A stretch of DNA of 64,000 bases from positions 62,001 through 126,000 of the forward strand of contig UQMB01000001.1 in assembly GCA_900541925.1 (NCBI GenBank), given 5' to 3'. The position numbers and the translations under genes are program-made. The notes below the pieces were generated by a model. The model was not told where the DNA came from, did no database searches, and saw only the letters and a list, made by a program, of their open reading frames with translations. How positions within the stretch are numbered: position 1 is the first letter of the stretch; each line of letters begins with the position of its first letter. Shown here one piece after another: positions 8,710 to 17,006 of this stretch. The DNA comes from an uncultured Bacteroidales bacterium. Lineage in GTDB: Bacteria; Bacteroidota; Bacteroidia; Bacteroidales; UBA932.

Positions 8710-8782
8710 AGCCACTCACCAGGCTCGAACTGGCGACCTGCGCGTTACGAATGCGCTGCTCTACCGACTGAGCTAAAGTGGC
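8710..8782 (-). tRNA. tRNA-Thr (anticodon CGU)
   Basis: The complement folds as a standard cloverleaf: acceptor GCCACTT/GAGTGGC, D arm GCTC/GAGC with loop AGTCGGTA, anticodon arm GCGCA-TTCGTAA-CGCGC, variable AGGTC, and T arm GCCAG-TTCGAGC-CTGGT. The loop gives anticodon CGT (reads ACG, threonine). The anticodon stem has an A-C mismatch next to the loop. The discriminator base is T and CCA is not encoded. Length is 73 with the discriminator. A near-perfect promoter lies just upstream. Confidence 0.95.
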
Positions 8783-8794
8783 TTTATTGGACTG

Positions 8795-8824
8795 CAAAGA
8801 TAGTAAAAAAGATTGCGCCTGCAA
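8795..8824 (-). promoter_or_regulatory. Promoter of tRNA-Thr
   Basis: On the minus strand TTG (complement of 8822-8824), 19 bases, then TATCTTTG (complement of 8795-8802): a textbook Bacteroidota -33/-7 pair 12 bases before the tRNA. Confidence 0.75.
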
Positions 8825-8841
8825 ACAGCGGGCGCAATTTT

Positions 8842-10254
8842 CTACTTCTTGATGTGCCTTTTGCCGGCTGCGTCGGCTATGTTCACCATTATGCTTCCGA
8901 ATATCCCGGCGCTGACTGAAGCCAGCAGGATGGCGATTTTGCCGGCGTTGCGGAGCTGCATCATCACTTCCGGAGAGTTGCCTCCGAATGAGAGGGTGTC
9001 CACGAATATGGACATCGTGAATCCGATTCCTCCGAGGCAGGCGGCGGCGAAGAGCTTGCTCCAGTTGGCTCCGGTCGGCATCTCCCCGAGCTTGAGTTTG
9101 GTCGCTATCCAGCTGAACAGCGTGATGCCTACAGGCTTGCCTATCAGCAGCCCGAGGAATATTCCCATCGAAACGCTGCCTAGCGCCGGGTCAAACTTGA
9201 ATATGTTGAAGTATGAGGCGTCGCTGATCACCACACCTGCGTTGGCCAGGGCGAATATCGGCATTATCAGATAGTTCACCCACGGCGTGAGGAAACGCTC
9301 CACCCTGTAGCTCATGTCCATGGAGCCGTTGGCCACGGCTTCAAGACGCCTGAGGCAGTCTTTCTGCATCGCGTTCGGGAAGTCTTCCGGGTCCGGATTG
9401 TCGTATTTGGCCAGTTTCACGAGGAGTCTGTCCCTCTTGCGGATGTACTGATATTTGCTGTAGCGCGGTTCGGCCGGTATCAGGAAGGCCATCACGACCC
9501 CTGACATCGTGGCGTGCACTCCGCTGTAGTAGAAGAGTATCCACACCATCACGGCGCATATCATATATGGCAGGATGCGTTTCTCTCCCACTTTCTTGAG
9601 CATCATTGCGGCAAGGATCACGAGCAGCGAGATCCCGAGCAGGCCGAGCTTGATGCTGCCGCCGTAGAAAATCGCGACCACAAGGATTGCTATGAGGTCA
9701 TCGGCGATGGCCAGGGCCGTCAGGAACACCTTGATGGATACGGGGACTTTGTCCCCCAGCATCGTGAGTATGCATACCACGAATGCGATGTCGGTCGCTG
9801 TCGGGATGCCCCAGCCGCTGGCGGCCGCGGTGCCGCTGTTGATGAGGGCGTATATGCATGCCGGCGCCATGACTCCGCCGAATGCCGCGATCACGGGCAG
9901 CATCGCCTTCTTGGGGGAGGACAGTTCCCCGTGGGCTATCTCCCGCCTGATTTCCAGCCCCACAGTGAAGAAGAACACGACCATCAGGATGTCGTTGATC
10001 AGTTTCTCCACCGTCATGTCCTTCGGAAAGTGGATGTCGGTACCGTTCCCCGAGAGGAAGCGGATCTGGACTTTGGCTTCAAGCAGGTTGTGGTAGAGCT
10101 CTTTTGTGAAAGGCAGGTTGGCGAGGAGCATGGCGGCCACGACACAGCCCATCAGCAGCACCCCTTGGAACCAAGGATATGATGCCGCCCTGCGGAAGTC
10201 GTCTCCGAACTTCACTATGCCCTTTTTCCAGGTAAAAGTAGAAATGAATCCCAT
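8842..10254 (-). CDS. nhaA: NhaA-family Na+/H+ antiporter
   Basis: This inner-membrane antiporter exchanges cytoplasmic sodium for external protons to control pH and sodium. The 470-residue protein is built of about 12 hydrophobic helices. The NhaA hallmark residues are present: TDIAFVVCILTMLG (aspartate equivalent to D133) and ALAIADDLIAILVVAIFY (the ion-binding DD pair equivalent to D163/D164). The start at 10254 gives MGFISTFTWKKGIVKF; a longer frame reaches 10341 but begins inside the neighbouring gene region. It is longer than E. coli NhaA (388 residues), mainly through a hydrophilic loop around EPRYSKYQYIRKRDRL, a known feature of many Bacteroidota homologues. It follows the dnaN-exonuclease-FAH-like genes in the same direction. 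Confidence 0.93.
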   Translation of the reverse strand: MGFISTFTWKKGIVKFGDDFRRAASYPWFQGVLLMGCVVAAMLLANLPFTKELYHNLLEAKVQIRFLSGNGTDIHFPKDMTVEKLINDILMVVFFFTVGLEIRREIAHGELSSPKKAMLPVIAAFGGVMAPACIYALINSGTAAASGWGIPTATDIAFVVCILTMLGDKVPVSIKVFLTALAIADDLIAILVVAIFYGGSIKLGLLGISLLVILAAMMLKKVGEKRILPYMICAVMVWILFYYSGVHATMSGVVMAFLIPAEPRYSKYQYIRKRDRLLVKLAKYDNPDPEDFPNAMQKDCLRRLEAVANGSMDMSYRVERFLTPWVNYLIMPIFALANAGVVISDASYFNIFKFDPALGSVSMGIFLGLLIGKPVGITLFSWIATKLKLGEMPTGANWSKLFAAACLGGIGFTMSIFVDTLSFGGNSPEVMMQLRNAGKIAILLASVSAGIFGSIMVNIADAAGKRHIKK

Positions 10255-10274
10255 TATATCAGAATTAGTACATG

Positions 10275-10835
10275 TCAGAATATTATGTCGAACTTGGCGT
10301 CCCCGGCGCATTCTCCTCCCTCGATGCACATCATCGAGCACCTGCCGTCCTCACGGCGGCACAGGGGGCTTCGCGCTTGGAGCTCGACGGCGACGAGATC
10401 TCCGGTCCTCAGGTAGCAGTATCTGCTGACTTCGCTTATCGAGGCCTCAATCTTCCCGGGCCCCGTGCCTTCGTGGCGGAAAACCTCCTCTCCGTCACGG
10501 CGCACCGTGAAACTCACGCAGTCCTGTTTGGACCGGGTTGTGCCGGGCAGAAACGAGGTGTGGTCCAGGCAGCTCGCACAGGCGAATCCTTCCGGAGAGC
10601 CGTCAATCATGTCTTCGGGGTACAGGAGCACCCCGTGGCCTATGCTCTCGAAATATCTTCCGGCGAAACGTTCTCCTATGCTCCTTCCGGGCCTTGTCAT
10701 GCGTGCAAACACCACCGGTGTCCAGCTCAGGCGGCTCACGAAGTCCGGGACATAGAAATCCTCACCGTCCTTTTCCCAGGTGGTGTCCGGCCGTACCACG
10801 ACCTTCCCCGATGATGTCAGCGTGACGATGTTCAT
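10275..10835 (-). CDS. Divergent fumarylacetoacetate-hydrolase-like protein
   Basis: This 186-residue protein resembles the small FAH-fold proteins (fumarylacetoacetate hydrolase/isomerase family). Supporting segments are VVFARMTRPGRS, ERFAGRYFESIGHGVLLYPED (family: F-RY-EI-GID-TARD), VSFTVRRDGEEVF, and the near C-terminal RYCYLRTGDLVAVELQ, which aligns with the family signature -FTLK-GDLI-TGTP. The acidic metal ligands and the GTP-type loop are not clearly retained, and the C-terminus is unusually cysteine-rich (CRREDGRCSMMCIEGGEC), so activity is doubtful. The ATG overlaps the exonuclease stop by one base (TGATG), showing coupling. A different beta-rich fold is possible. Confidence 0.5.
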   Translation of the reverse strand: MNIVTLTSSGKVVVRPDTTWEKDGEDFYVPDFVSRLSWTPVVFARMTRPGRSIGERFAGRYFESIGHGVLLYPEDMIDGSPEGFACASCLDHTSFLPGTTRSKQDCVSFTVRRDGEEVFRHEGTGPGKIEASISEVSRYCYLRTGDLVAVELQARSPLCRREDGRCSMMCIEGGECAGDAKFDIIF

Positions 10836-11689
10836 CAGAACAGCCTTCCGTTGCCGGGGCGCGGGCCGTTCCACTTCTCGGAGAGCTTCTCCATCTTGAA
10901 CTGCTCCTCGAATCTGGCGAACTGGGCCTTGGTGTCGAGGGTGAAGCTTCCGTTGCGCACCCAGCTGAAGTATGAAGGCTCCGTGTCGAACACCTGCCTG
11001 ATCGTCTTGCCCTTGTGCTTGCCGAAGTTGATGATCACCTGGCCCTTGTCGTCGTAGATGAGGTGCCCGGAGAAGTCGACATACTTCTTGCCCACGAATG
11101 CGGAGAGCGCCTTGACATCGTTCTTGAGTTCGGCGTAGCGGTCGAGCTGGGCCTTGAGCACCTCATAAGTGGCCAGGGTGTCGGCCTCCGCCGAGTGGGC
11201 GTTGTCGAAGTCTTCACCTCCGCAGTAGAAGCGGTAGGCGGCACGCAGATTCCGGGGCTCCATCATGTGGTAGATGTTCTGCACATCCACCATCAGAGGC
11301 TCGTGGAGATTGACTTTCAGATCCTTGCCTGCGAGTTTGGCCCTCTCGAACTCTTCCGCGAGCATGGGGAGGTCGAATTTCGACGAGTTGAATCCCGCGA
11401 GGTCGCTGTCTTTGATCCATCCCGCCACCTCGTCCGCGACATCGAAGAATGTCGGGCAATCTGTCAGCATGTCGTCGGTGATGCGATTGACTTTGGAGGC
11501 CTCGGGATTGATCGGGCGCTGGCACCTGTTCTCATAATCCCATGGCTTTATCTTCCAGGTCTTGATCCTCTCTTCCCCTCCCGGGAAGATTTTGACGAAG
11601 CTCAGTTCTATGATTGAGTCCGCAGGTATGTTGAGGCCTGTGCTCTCAATGTCGAAAAACAGCAGAGGCCTCGAAAGGTTGAGTTCCAT
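10835..11689 (-). CDS. DEDDh 3'-5' exonuclease (DnaQ-like)
   Basis: This is a 284-residue protein with a DnaQ-type exonuclease domain. Exo I is FDIESTGL (D and E catalytic), Exo II is in DLAGFNSSKFDLPML, and Exo III is AHSAEADTLATYEVL, where the histidine marks the DEDDh class. The extra C-terminal region (FSGHLIYDDKGQVIINFGKHKGKTIRQV and PSYFSWV) matches the extension found in Bacteroidota 'exonuclease' proteins next to dnaN. It probably proofreads or trims DNA ends; its partner is not shown by sequence. The ATG at 11689 was chosen over an upstream TTG (11698). It lies 16 bases downstream of dnaN and is probably co-transcribed with it. Confidence 0.85.
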   Translation of the reverse strand: MELNLSRPLLFFDIESTGLNIPADSIIELSFVKIFPGGEERIKTWKIKPWDYENRCQRPINPEASKVNRITDDMLTDCPTFFDVADEVAGWIKDSDLAGFNSSKFDLPMLAEEFERAKLAGKDLKVNLHEPLMVDVQNIYHMMEPRNLRAAYRFYCGGEDFDNAHSAEADTLATYEVLKAQLDRYAELKNDVKALSAFVGKKYVDFSGHLIYDDKGQVIINFGKHKGKTIRQVFDTEPSYFSWVRNGSFTLDTKAQFARFEEQFKMEKLSEKWNGPRPGNGRLF

Positions 11690-11705
11690 TCCAGTCAATA
11701 AATAT

Positions 11706-12827
11706 TTATGAAACCATTATCGGCATCAGGATAGCGCAGATCTTGCCGCTCTCCTCGTCTTCCTCCGAAGGCACTATCAGGGCGGCCCTGCGTCCGTCGG
11801 CGAATTTCATCACCACGGTCTCGCAGGCCATGTTGCTGAGTATCTCGATGAGGAACGAGGACTTGAATCCGATGCTCACCGGGTCCCCGTTGTAGTCGCA
11901 TTCGAGTTTCTCGTATGCGGCAAGGGCGAATCCGAGGTCCTGTGCCGTGATTTCGGCCTGCCCCTGACGGAGGTCGAGCTTGATGTGGTTTGACGCCTTG
12001 TTGGCGCAGACGGCCACGCGGCGGACGGTGGCGAGCAGCTGGTTGCGGTCTATGCGGAGGATGTTGGCGTTGTTCTGAGGTATGACTCTCCTGTATTCAG
12101 GGAACTTGCCGACTATCAGCCGGCATACCATCATCGTCTCTCCGAATGTGAACACAACCGTGCTGGAATCGAAAGCCACCTTGACATCGGTGTCATCCCT
12201 GTCGAGCACGGACTTGAGCACTGCCGCAGGCTTCTTATGCAGAATGAAGGAGGACTTCCCGCTGACCTTGGCTTCCTTGGTGGTGTAGCATATGAGCTTG
12301 TGCGAATCTGTGGCCACGAGGGTGGCGCTGTCGGTGTCCATGTCGAAGAATATTCCGTTCATCGTCGGGCGGATCTCGTCGTCTGCCGTGGCGTAGATGG
12401 TGCTGCTTATGCCTTCGGCGAGGACCTTGGACGGGAATGAAGCCGTCGTGGCCTCGTCTCCGACACCCTTTATCTCAGGATAGTCCGCCGCCGGGAAGTA
12501 TGGCAGCGAGGAATTGCCGTTGGTCCAGTCGCAGGCGAAAGTGCCGTCGGAAGTGGTCTTGATGCTGACCGGCCGGTCAGGGAGGGCCTTGAGCAGGTCC
12601 ATCATCTGTCTCGCCGGAATCGCGATGCTTCCGTCGCTCACTGAACTTTCGACTTCCAGGGCTGTCCTCAGGGTAAGTTCCTGGTCAGATGCTGTTATCT
12701 CCAGTCTGCCGTCCTTCAGGACAAGTAGGAAGTTTTCCAGAATCGGCAGTGCGGTCTTGGCAGGGATGGCCTTGGATACATCCAGCAGCCCTTTCAGCAA
12801 TTCGTTGCTTGAAACGATGAATTCCAT
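11706..12827 (-). CDS. dnaN: DNA polymerase III beta subunit (sliding clamp)
   Basis: The ring-shaped clamp tethers DNA polymerase III and many repair proteins to DNA. The 373-residue length and three repeated clamp folds are normal. Recognised segments are MEFIVSSNELLKGLLDVSKAIPAKTALPILENFLL at the N-terminus, DGSIAIPARQMMDLLKALPD, FFDMDTDSATLVATDSHKL, and the conserved C-terminal end ICAILMPIMVS. Here dnaN is not beside dnaA but heads a leftward group with a DEDDh exonuclease. A promoter-like TATTTTTG lies 19 bases upstream. Confidence 0.97.
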   Translation of the reverse strand: MEFIVSSNELLKGLLDVSKAIPAKTALPILENFLLVLKDGRLEITASDQELTLRTALEVESSVSDGSIAIPARQMMDLLKALPDRPVSIKTTSDGTFACDWTNGNSSLPYFPAADYPEIKGVGDEATTASFPSKVLAEGISSTIYATADDEIRPTMNGIFFDMDTDSATLVATDSHKLICYTTKEAKVSGKSSFILHKKPAAVLKSVLDRDDTDVKVAFDSSTVVFTFGETMMVCRLIVGKFPEYRRVIPQNNANILRIDRNQLLATVRRVAVCANKASNHIKLDLRQGQAEITAQDLGFALAAYEKLECDYNGDPVSIGFKSSFLIEILSNMACETVVMKFADGRRAALIVPSEEDEESGKICAILMPIMVS

Positions 12828-12846
12828 ATTATATTATCAGTTTGTA

Positions 12847-12854
12847 CAAAAATA
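12847..12854 (-). promoter_or_regulatory. Putative -7 element of the dnaN promoter
   Basis: Minus-strand TATTTTTG (TAnnTTTG consensus) 19 bases before the dnaN ATG. A TTG lies 24 bases upstream of it, a longer gap than usual. It partly overlaps the palindrome TTTGTACAAA (12841-12850). Confidence 0.5.
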
Positions 12855-12921
12855 GGAATTATTCCTGAAATTGGCATACAATTTGACCTCTGAGAGCCGG
12901 AAATTATTTAAAACTTATAAT

Positions 12922-14337
12922 ATGAAGAAAGGTTTTATCATCGTGCTCGCCTCCGTGGTCCTCAGCGGAATCACGGCGTGGGGCATAGTCAAGGCGCAGG
13001 AGCCTGCGTTCGCCGGGACCCAGGCCGGGGCCGCGTCTGACGGGCAGCTTGTCAAGACTGTCAATTTGTCACTCTCGGATTATCCTGATTTTACATATGC
13101 GGCAGAGAATTCGGTCAAGGCCGTAGTCTATGTGGAGGTGACCTCCAAGGCTCCTCAGCAGGAGTACATCGATCCGTTCTTCCGTTTCTTCTTCGGTGAC
13201 GGCATGGGAGGCGGCGGCAGCCGTGAGCGCAAGGGCAGCGGGTCCGGAGTCATCATCCGCGAAGACGGATATATCGTGACCAACAACCATGTGGTGGCCA
13301 ATGCGACCAATGTCACCGTCACTCTCAACAACAACAAGAAATATACGGCCAAGGTGATAGGCACCGACCCGGCCACAGATGTCGCCCTCATCAAGATTGA
13401 CGCGACCGGCCTGCCTGTGCTTCAGTTCGCCGACTCCGACAAGCTCCGCCTCGGCGAATGGGTGCTTGCGATAGGTTCCCCTCTCGGGGAGCAGCTGCGC
13501 TCGACCATCACCGCAGGCATCGTCAGCGCCAAGGGCCGCTCGATGTCTTCCGGCGGCGAATTCAAGATTGAGTCGTTCATCCAGACCGATGCTGCCGTCA
13601 ATCCGGGCAACTCCGGCGGCGCGCTGGTCAACAAGTCCGGTGAACTTGTCGGCATCAACACCGCCATCGTATCGACCACGGGATCATACAGCGGATATTC
13701 ATTCGCGATTCCTTCCAACATCGTCCACAAGATCGTTGCGGATCTCATCGACTTCGGTTCGGTGAAGCGTGCGAAACTCGGAGTTTCAATCACTGCGATA
13801 AATGAAGAAATGGCGGAAAAGATGAAACTTTCTTCCCTCGACGGCGTATATATAGCTGAAGTTGTGAAGGGAGGGTCAGCGGACAAGGCCGGAATCAAGG
13901 CGGAGGATATCATCATCGCCATAGATTCGACCAAGACCGCCACCCCGCAGGCGCTTCAGGAGAAGGTGAACGCTTTCCATCCTGGCGACAAGGCTGAGGT
14001 CGAACTCATCCGCGGCGGGAAGACCCTGAAACTTCAGGTAGTATTCCAGGATGAGGAGTCCCTTGTGGCGGCGCAGAACGCGGACGGTACGGTCGTATTC
14101 TACGGGGCCACGCTCAAGGCTGCCAAGAAGGGAGTCGAGATCGTCTCCGCGGGCAACGGAAAGATTGCCGAAGCGGGCGGCGAGGACGGATTCATCATCA
14201 TGTATGTCAATGACAAGAAGGTCAGCAAGCCTAAGGATGTCATTGATATAGCCAAGAAGAGCAACGGCGCCGTCTTCATCGAAGGCGTGACCGCTTCCGG
14301 CAGACCTGGGTACTTCGGCTTCGGTAAGGACCAGTAG
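12922..14337 (+). CDS. HtrA/DegP-family periplasmic serine protease
   Basis: This is a 471-residue trypsin-like protease/chaperone that degrades misfolded envelope proteins in the periplasm. The N-terminal signal is MKKGFIIVLASVVLSGITAW. The catalytic triad is visible as H123 (TNNHVV), D153 (ATDVALI) and S231 (NPGNSGGAL). Two PDZ domains follow, near residues 290-375 (AKLGVSI...KADDI-like) and 395-470. A glycine-rich LA-loop (FFGDGMGGGGSRERKG) lies around residue 90-105. The start at 12922 gives the signal peptide; an upstream frame start at 12871 does not. A hairpin terminator follows at 14365-14404. Confidence 0.95.
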   Translation: MKKGFIIVLASVVLSGITAWGIVKAQEPAFAGTQAGAASDGQLVKTVNLSLSDYPDFTYAAENSVKAVVYVEVTSKAPQQEYIDPFFRFFFGDGMGGGGSRERKGSGSGVIIREDGYIVTNNHVVANATNVTVTLNNNKKYTAKVIGTDPATDVALIKIDATGLPVLQFADSDKLRLGEWVLAIGSPLGEQLRSTITAGIVSAKGRSMSSGGEFKIESFIQTDAAVNPGNSGGALVNKSGELVGINTAIVSTTGSYSGYSFAIPSNIVHKIVADLIDFGSVKRAKLGVSITAINEEMAEKMKLSSLDGVYIAEVVKGGSADKAGIKAEDIIIAIDSTKTATPQALQEKVNAFHPGDKAEVELIRGGKTLKLQVVFQDEESLVAAQNADGTVVFYGATLKAAKKGVEIVSAGNGKIAEAGGEDGFIIMYVNDKKVSKPKDVIDIAKKSNGAVFIEGVTASGRPGYFGFGKDQ

Positions 14338-14364
14338 TCGGCACGGCGGCATGCACTCATAGTG

Positions 14365-14404
14365 TTGTCGCGACCGGATACCAGTCCGGCCGCGACAATA
14401 TTTT
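14365..14404 (+). terminator. Intrinsic terminator between htrA and rpoD
   Basis: A 13-base stem with one mismatch (TTGTCGCGACCGG 14365-14377 / CCGGCCGCGACAA 14386-14398) with 8-base loop, then TATTTTTA. It ends 12 bases before the rpoD start, so it may also shape rpoD leader RNA. Confidence 0.75.
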
Positions 14405-14415
14405 TATATAGTATA

Positions 14416-15276
14416 ATGAGACAACTTAAGATTACAAAATCTATCACCAACCGCGAGAGCGCATCCCTGGACAAGTATCTCCAGGAGATAGGCCGGGAGG
14501 AGCTGGTGTCACCTGAAGAAGAGGTGGAGCTCGCCCAGCGGATCCGCAAAGGCGACCAGGAAGCTCTCGAGAAGCTCACCAGAGCCAATCTCCGGTTTGT
14601 GGTTTCAGTGGCGAAACAGTATCAGAATCAGGGTCTCAGCCTTCCGGATCTCATCAACGAGGGGAACCTCGGTCTGATCAAGGCTGCGGAGAAGTTTGAC
14701 GAGACCCGAGGCTTCAAGTTCATATCTTATGCCGTGTGGTGGATCCGTCAGTCCATCCTGCAGGCATTGGCGGAGCAGAGCCGTATCGTGCGGCTTCCGC
14801 TCAACCAGGTCGGTTCCCTCAACAAGATCAACAAGGCCCTCGGCAAGTTCGAGCAGGAGAACGAGCGTCAGCCGTCCGCGGACGAGCTGGCCGAGATGAT
14901 AGACATACCTAAGGACAAGATCAACGACACCCTCCGTGTGTCGGGCCGTCATGTCAGCGTGGACGCTCCGTTCGTGGAAGGCGAGGACAACAGTCTCCTT
15001 GATGTCCTCCCGAATGACGACTCTCCGAGCGCCGACCGCGGACTCACCAACGAGTCCCTCAGCACCGAGATCGAGCGTGCCCTCCAGATACTTACCGGCC
15101 GCGAGCGCGAGATCATCAAGTCATTCTTCGGCATCGGCTGCCAGGAGATGACCCTTGAGGAGATAGGGGAGAGGCTTGACCTCACCCGCGAGAGAGTGCG
15201 CCAGATCAAGGAGAAGGCTATACGCAAACTCAAGAAGCCGGCCGCAAGCAAACTTCTCAAGACATATCTGGGCTGA
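14416..15276 (+). CDS. rpoD: Primary sigma factor RpoD (sigma-70)
   Basis: This is the housekeeping sigma factor of Bacteroidota, which recognises TTG/TAnnTTTG promoters. At 286 residues it has the short form usual in the phylum, lacking the long region 1.1. Region 1.2 is SLDKYLQEIGREELVSPEEEVELAQRI. Region 2 runs from LTRANLRFVVSVAKQYQNQGL through GFKFISYAVWWIRQSI. Region 3 is around NQVGSLNKINKALGKFEQE, and region 4 is MTLEEIGERLDLTRERVRQI. The ATG at 14416 was chosen because the protein then begins MRQLKITKSITNRE, the standard start. Its stop overlaps the argS start by one base (TGATG). Confidence 0.97.
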   Translation: MRQLKITKSITNRESASLDKYLQEIGREELVSPEEEVELAQRIRKGDQEALEKLTRANLRFVVSVAKQYQNQGLSLPDLINEGNLGLIKAAEKFDETRGFKFISYAVWWIRQSILQALAEQSRIVRLPLNQVGSLNKINKALGKFEQENERQPSADELAEMIDIPKDKINDTLRVSGRHVSVDAPFVEGEDNSLLDVLPNDDSPSADRGLTNESLSTEIERALQILTGREREIIKSFFGIGCQEMTLEEIGERLDLTRERVRQIKEKAIRKLKKPAASKLLKTYLG

Positions 15277-17006
15277 TGAGTGCAGAGAATTTCATAGCCG
15301 CGAAGGCCTCAGAGGCCATCAAGGCTGTCTACGGGGCCGATGTGACGCCGGAGACGCTCCAGGTCCAGCCGACACGCAAGGAGTTCGAGGGTGACTACAC
15401 CCTCGTGGTGTTCCCGCTCCTGCGCATCACCCGCCAGTCTCCGGACGCCACGGGCAACGCGCTCGGCGAGTGGCTCAAGACCAACTGCCCGGAAGTGAGC
15501 GCTTTCAATTCGGTCAAGGGTTTCCTCAATCTCAGCCTTTCCAACCTCTATTGGAAGGAGAGCCTCGAGAGTATCGCGGCCAATCCTGATTTCGGACAGC
15601 TTCCTTCGACAGGGCGCAGAATCATGGTCGAGTTCTCTTCGCCGAATACCAACAAGCCTCTTCATCTTGGGCATGTGCGCAACAATCTTCTCGGCGCGTC
15701 CGTGTCCAACCTCCTGAAGGCGGCCGGCAACGAGGTCATCAAGGCCACCCTCGTCAATGACAGGGGAGTGCATATCTGCAAGTCCATGTATGCCTGGAAG
15801 GAGCGTTTCAATGGCGCCACTCCTGAGAGCAGCGGCAAGAAGGGTGACCATCTCGTAGGCGACTGCTATGTGGAGTTCGCCAAGATGGAGAAAGAGGACC
15901 CGTCCGTGATGGACAAGGTGCACGAGATGCTGGTCAAGTGGGAAGAGGCCGACCCGGCTGTCCGCGCCCTCTGGCAGATGATGAACGAGTGGGTGTTCGC
16001 CGGCTTTGAGCAGACATACAAGGCTCTCGGAATCAGTTTCGACAAGACCGACTATGAGCACGATACCTACCTTCTGGGCAAGGAGCTTGTGCAGAAGGGC
16101 CTTGACATGGGCGTGTTCGTCCGCGATCCGGACGGCTCCGTGTGGTGCGACCTGACATCGGACGGGCTTGACCGCAAGCTGCTTCTCCGCTCTGACGGCA
16201 CTTCCGTCTACATCACCCAGGATCTCGGGACCGCGGAACGCCGCTTCAGTGAGCACAAGCTCGACTCTCTGATATATGTGGTCGGAGATGAGCAGAACTA
16301 CCATTTCCAGGTGCTCAAGCTCATCCTCAAGAAGCTCGGATTCAGCTGGGCCGACTGCATCTACCATCTCTCTTACGGCATGGTGGAGCTTCCTGAAGGC
16401 AAGATGAAGTCGAGGGAGGGCACCGTGGTTGATGCCGATGACCTTATAGAGAAGATGTACCAGGAAGCCAGGGAGACCTCCGAGGAGAGCGGCAAACTCG
16501 CCGAAATGCCTGAGGAGGAGAAGGAGAGACTCTACCGCATAATAGGGCTCGGGGCTCTCAAGTACTTCATCCTCAAGGTGGACCCGAAGAAGAAGATGCT
16601 TTTCAACCCTAAGGAGTCGATTGATTTCAACGGCAACACGGGGCCTTTCATCCAGTACACCCACGCCCGTATCCAGTCGATTCTCCGCAAGGCGGCGGAA
16701 GCGGGCCGCAAGGCTGCGGTGGCGCAGGACGCCGAACTCAGCCCCAAGGAGATACGCATTGTGCAGCTGCTCTCGTCCTACTCGCAGAAAGTCGCGGAGG
16801 CCGCGGCCGCATACTCTCCTGCCCTCATAGCCAACTATTGCTACGAGCTGGCGAAGGAGTTCAACCAGTACTATCACGATACGAGCATACTCCGCGAGCC
16901 TGACGGCAAGCTGCTTGAGATGAGGCTCGAACTTATATCTGACACGGCTGCGGTGCTCCGCGCCGGAATGGGAATACTGGGAATTGAACTGCCTGACAGA
17001 ATGTAA
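15276..17006 (+). CDS. argS: Arginyl-tRNA synthetase
   Basis: This enzyme charges tRNA-Arg in the cytoplasm. The class I signatures are HLGH (in NKPLHLGHVRNN) and the KMSKS-equivalent KMKSREG. The N-terminal Add-1 domain (roughly residues 1-100) and the C-terminal DALR anticodon-binding domain (FIQYTHARIQSIL, then a helical bundle) are present. Length 576 is normal. It is coupled to rpoD by a one-base overlap and overlaps the downstream YgiQ frame by 23 bases. Confidence 0.97.
   Translation: MSAENFIAAKASEAIKAVYGADVTPETLQVQPTRKEFEGDYTLVVFPLLRITRQSPDATGNALGEWLKTNCPEVSAFNSVKGFLNLSLSNLYWKESLESIAANPDFGQLPSTGRRIMVEFSSPNTNKPLHLGHVRNNLLGASVSNLLKAAGNEVIKATLVNDRGVHICKSMYAWKERFNGATPESSGKKGDHLVGDCYVEFAKMEKEDPSVMDKVHEMLVKWEEADPAVRALWQMMNEWVFAGFEQTYKALGISFDKTDYEHDTYLLGKELVQKGLDMGVFVRDPDGSVWCDLTSDGLDRKLLLRSDGTSVYITQDLGTAERRFSEHKLDSLIYVVGDEQNYHFQVLKLILKKLGFSWADCIYHLSYGMVELPEGKMKSREGTVVDADDLIEKMYQEARETSEESGKLAEMPEEEKERLYRIIGLGALKYFILKVDPKKKMLFNPKESIDFNGNTGPFIQYTHARIQSILRKAAEAGRKAAVAQDAELSPKEIRIVQLLSSYSQKVAEAAAAYSPALIANYCYELAKEFNQYYHDTSILREPDGKLLEMRLELISDTAAVLRAGMGILGIELPDRM

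Noticed and set aside
12841..12850. Palindrome TTTGTACAAA as an operator
   Set aside because: Short perfect palindrome that overlaps the dnaN -7 box; may be chance and has no second copy elsewhere in the region.
12870..12890. Rightward promoter for htrA at TACAATTTG
   Set aside because: The spacing within the -7 box is one base too long and no -33 TTG fits, so it was not listed.
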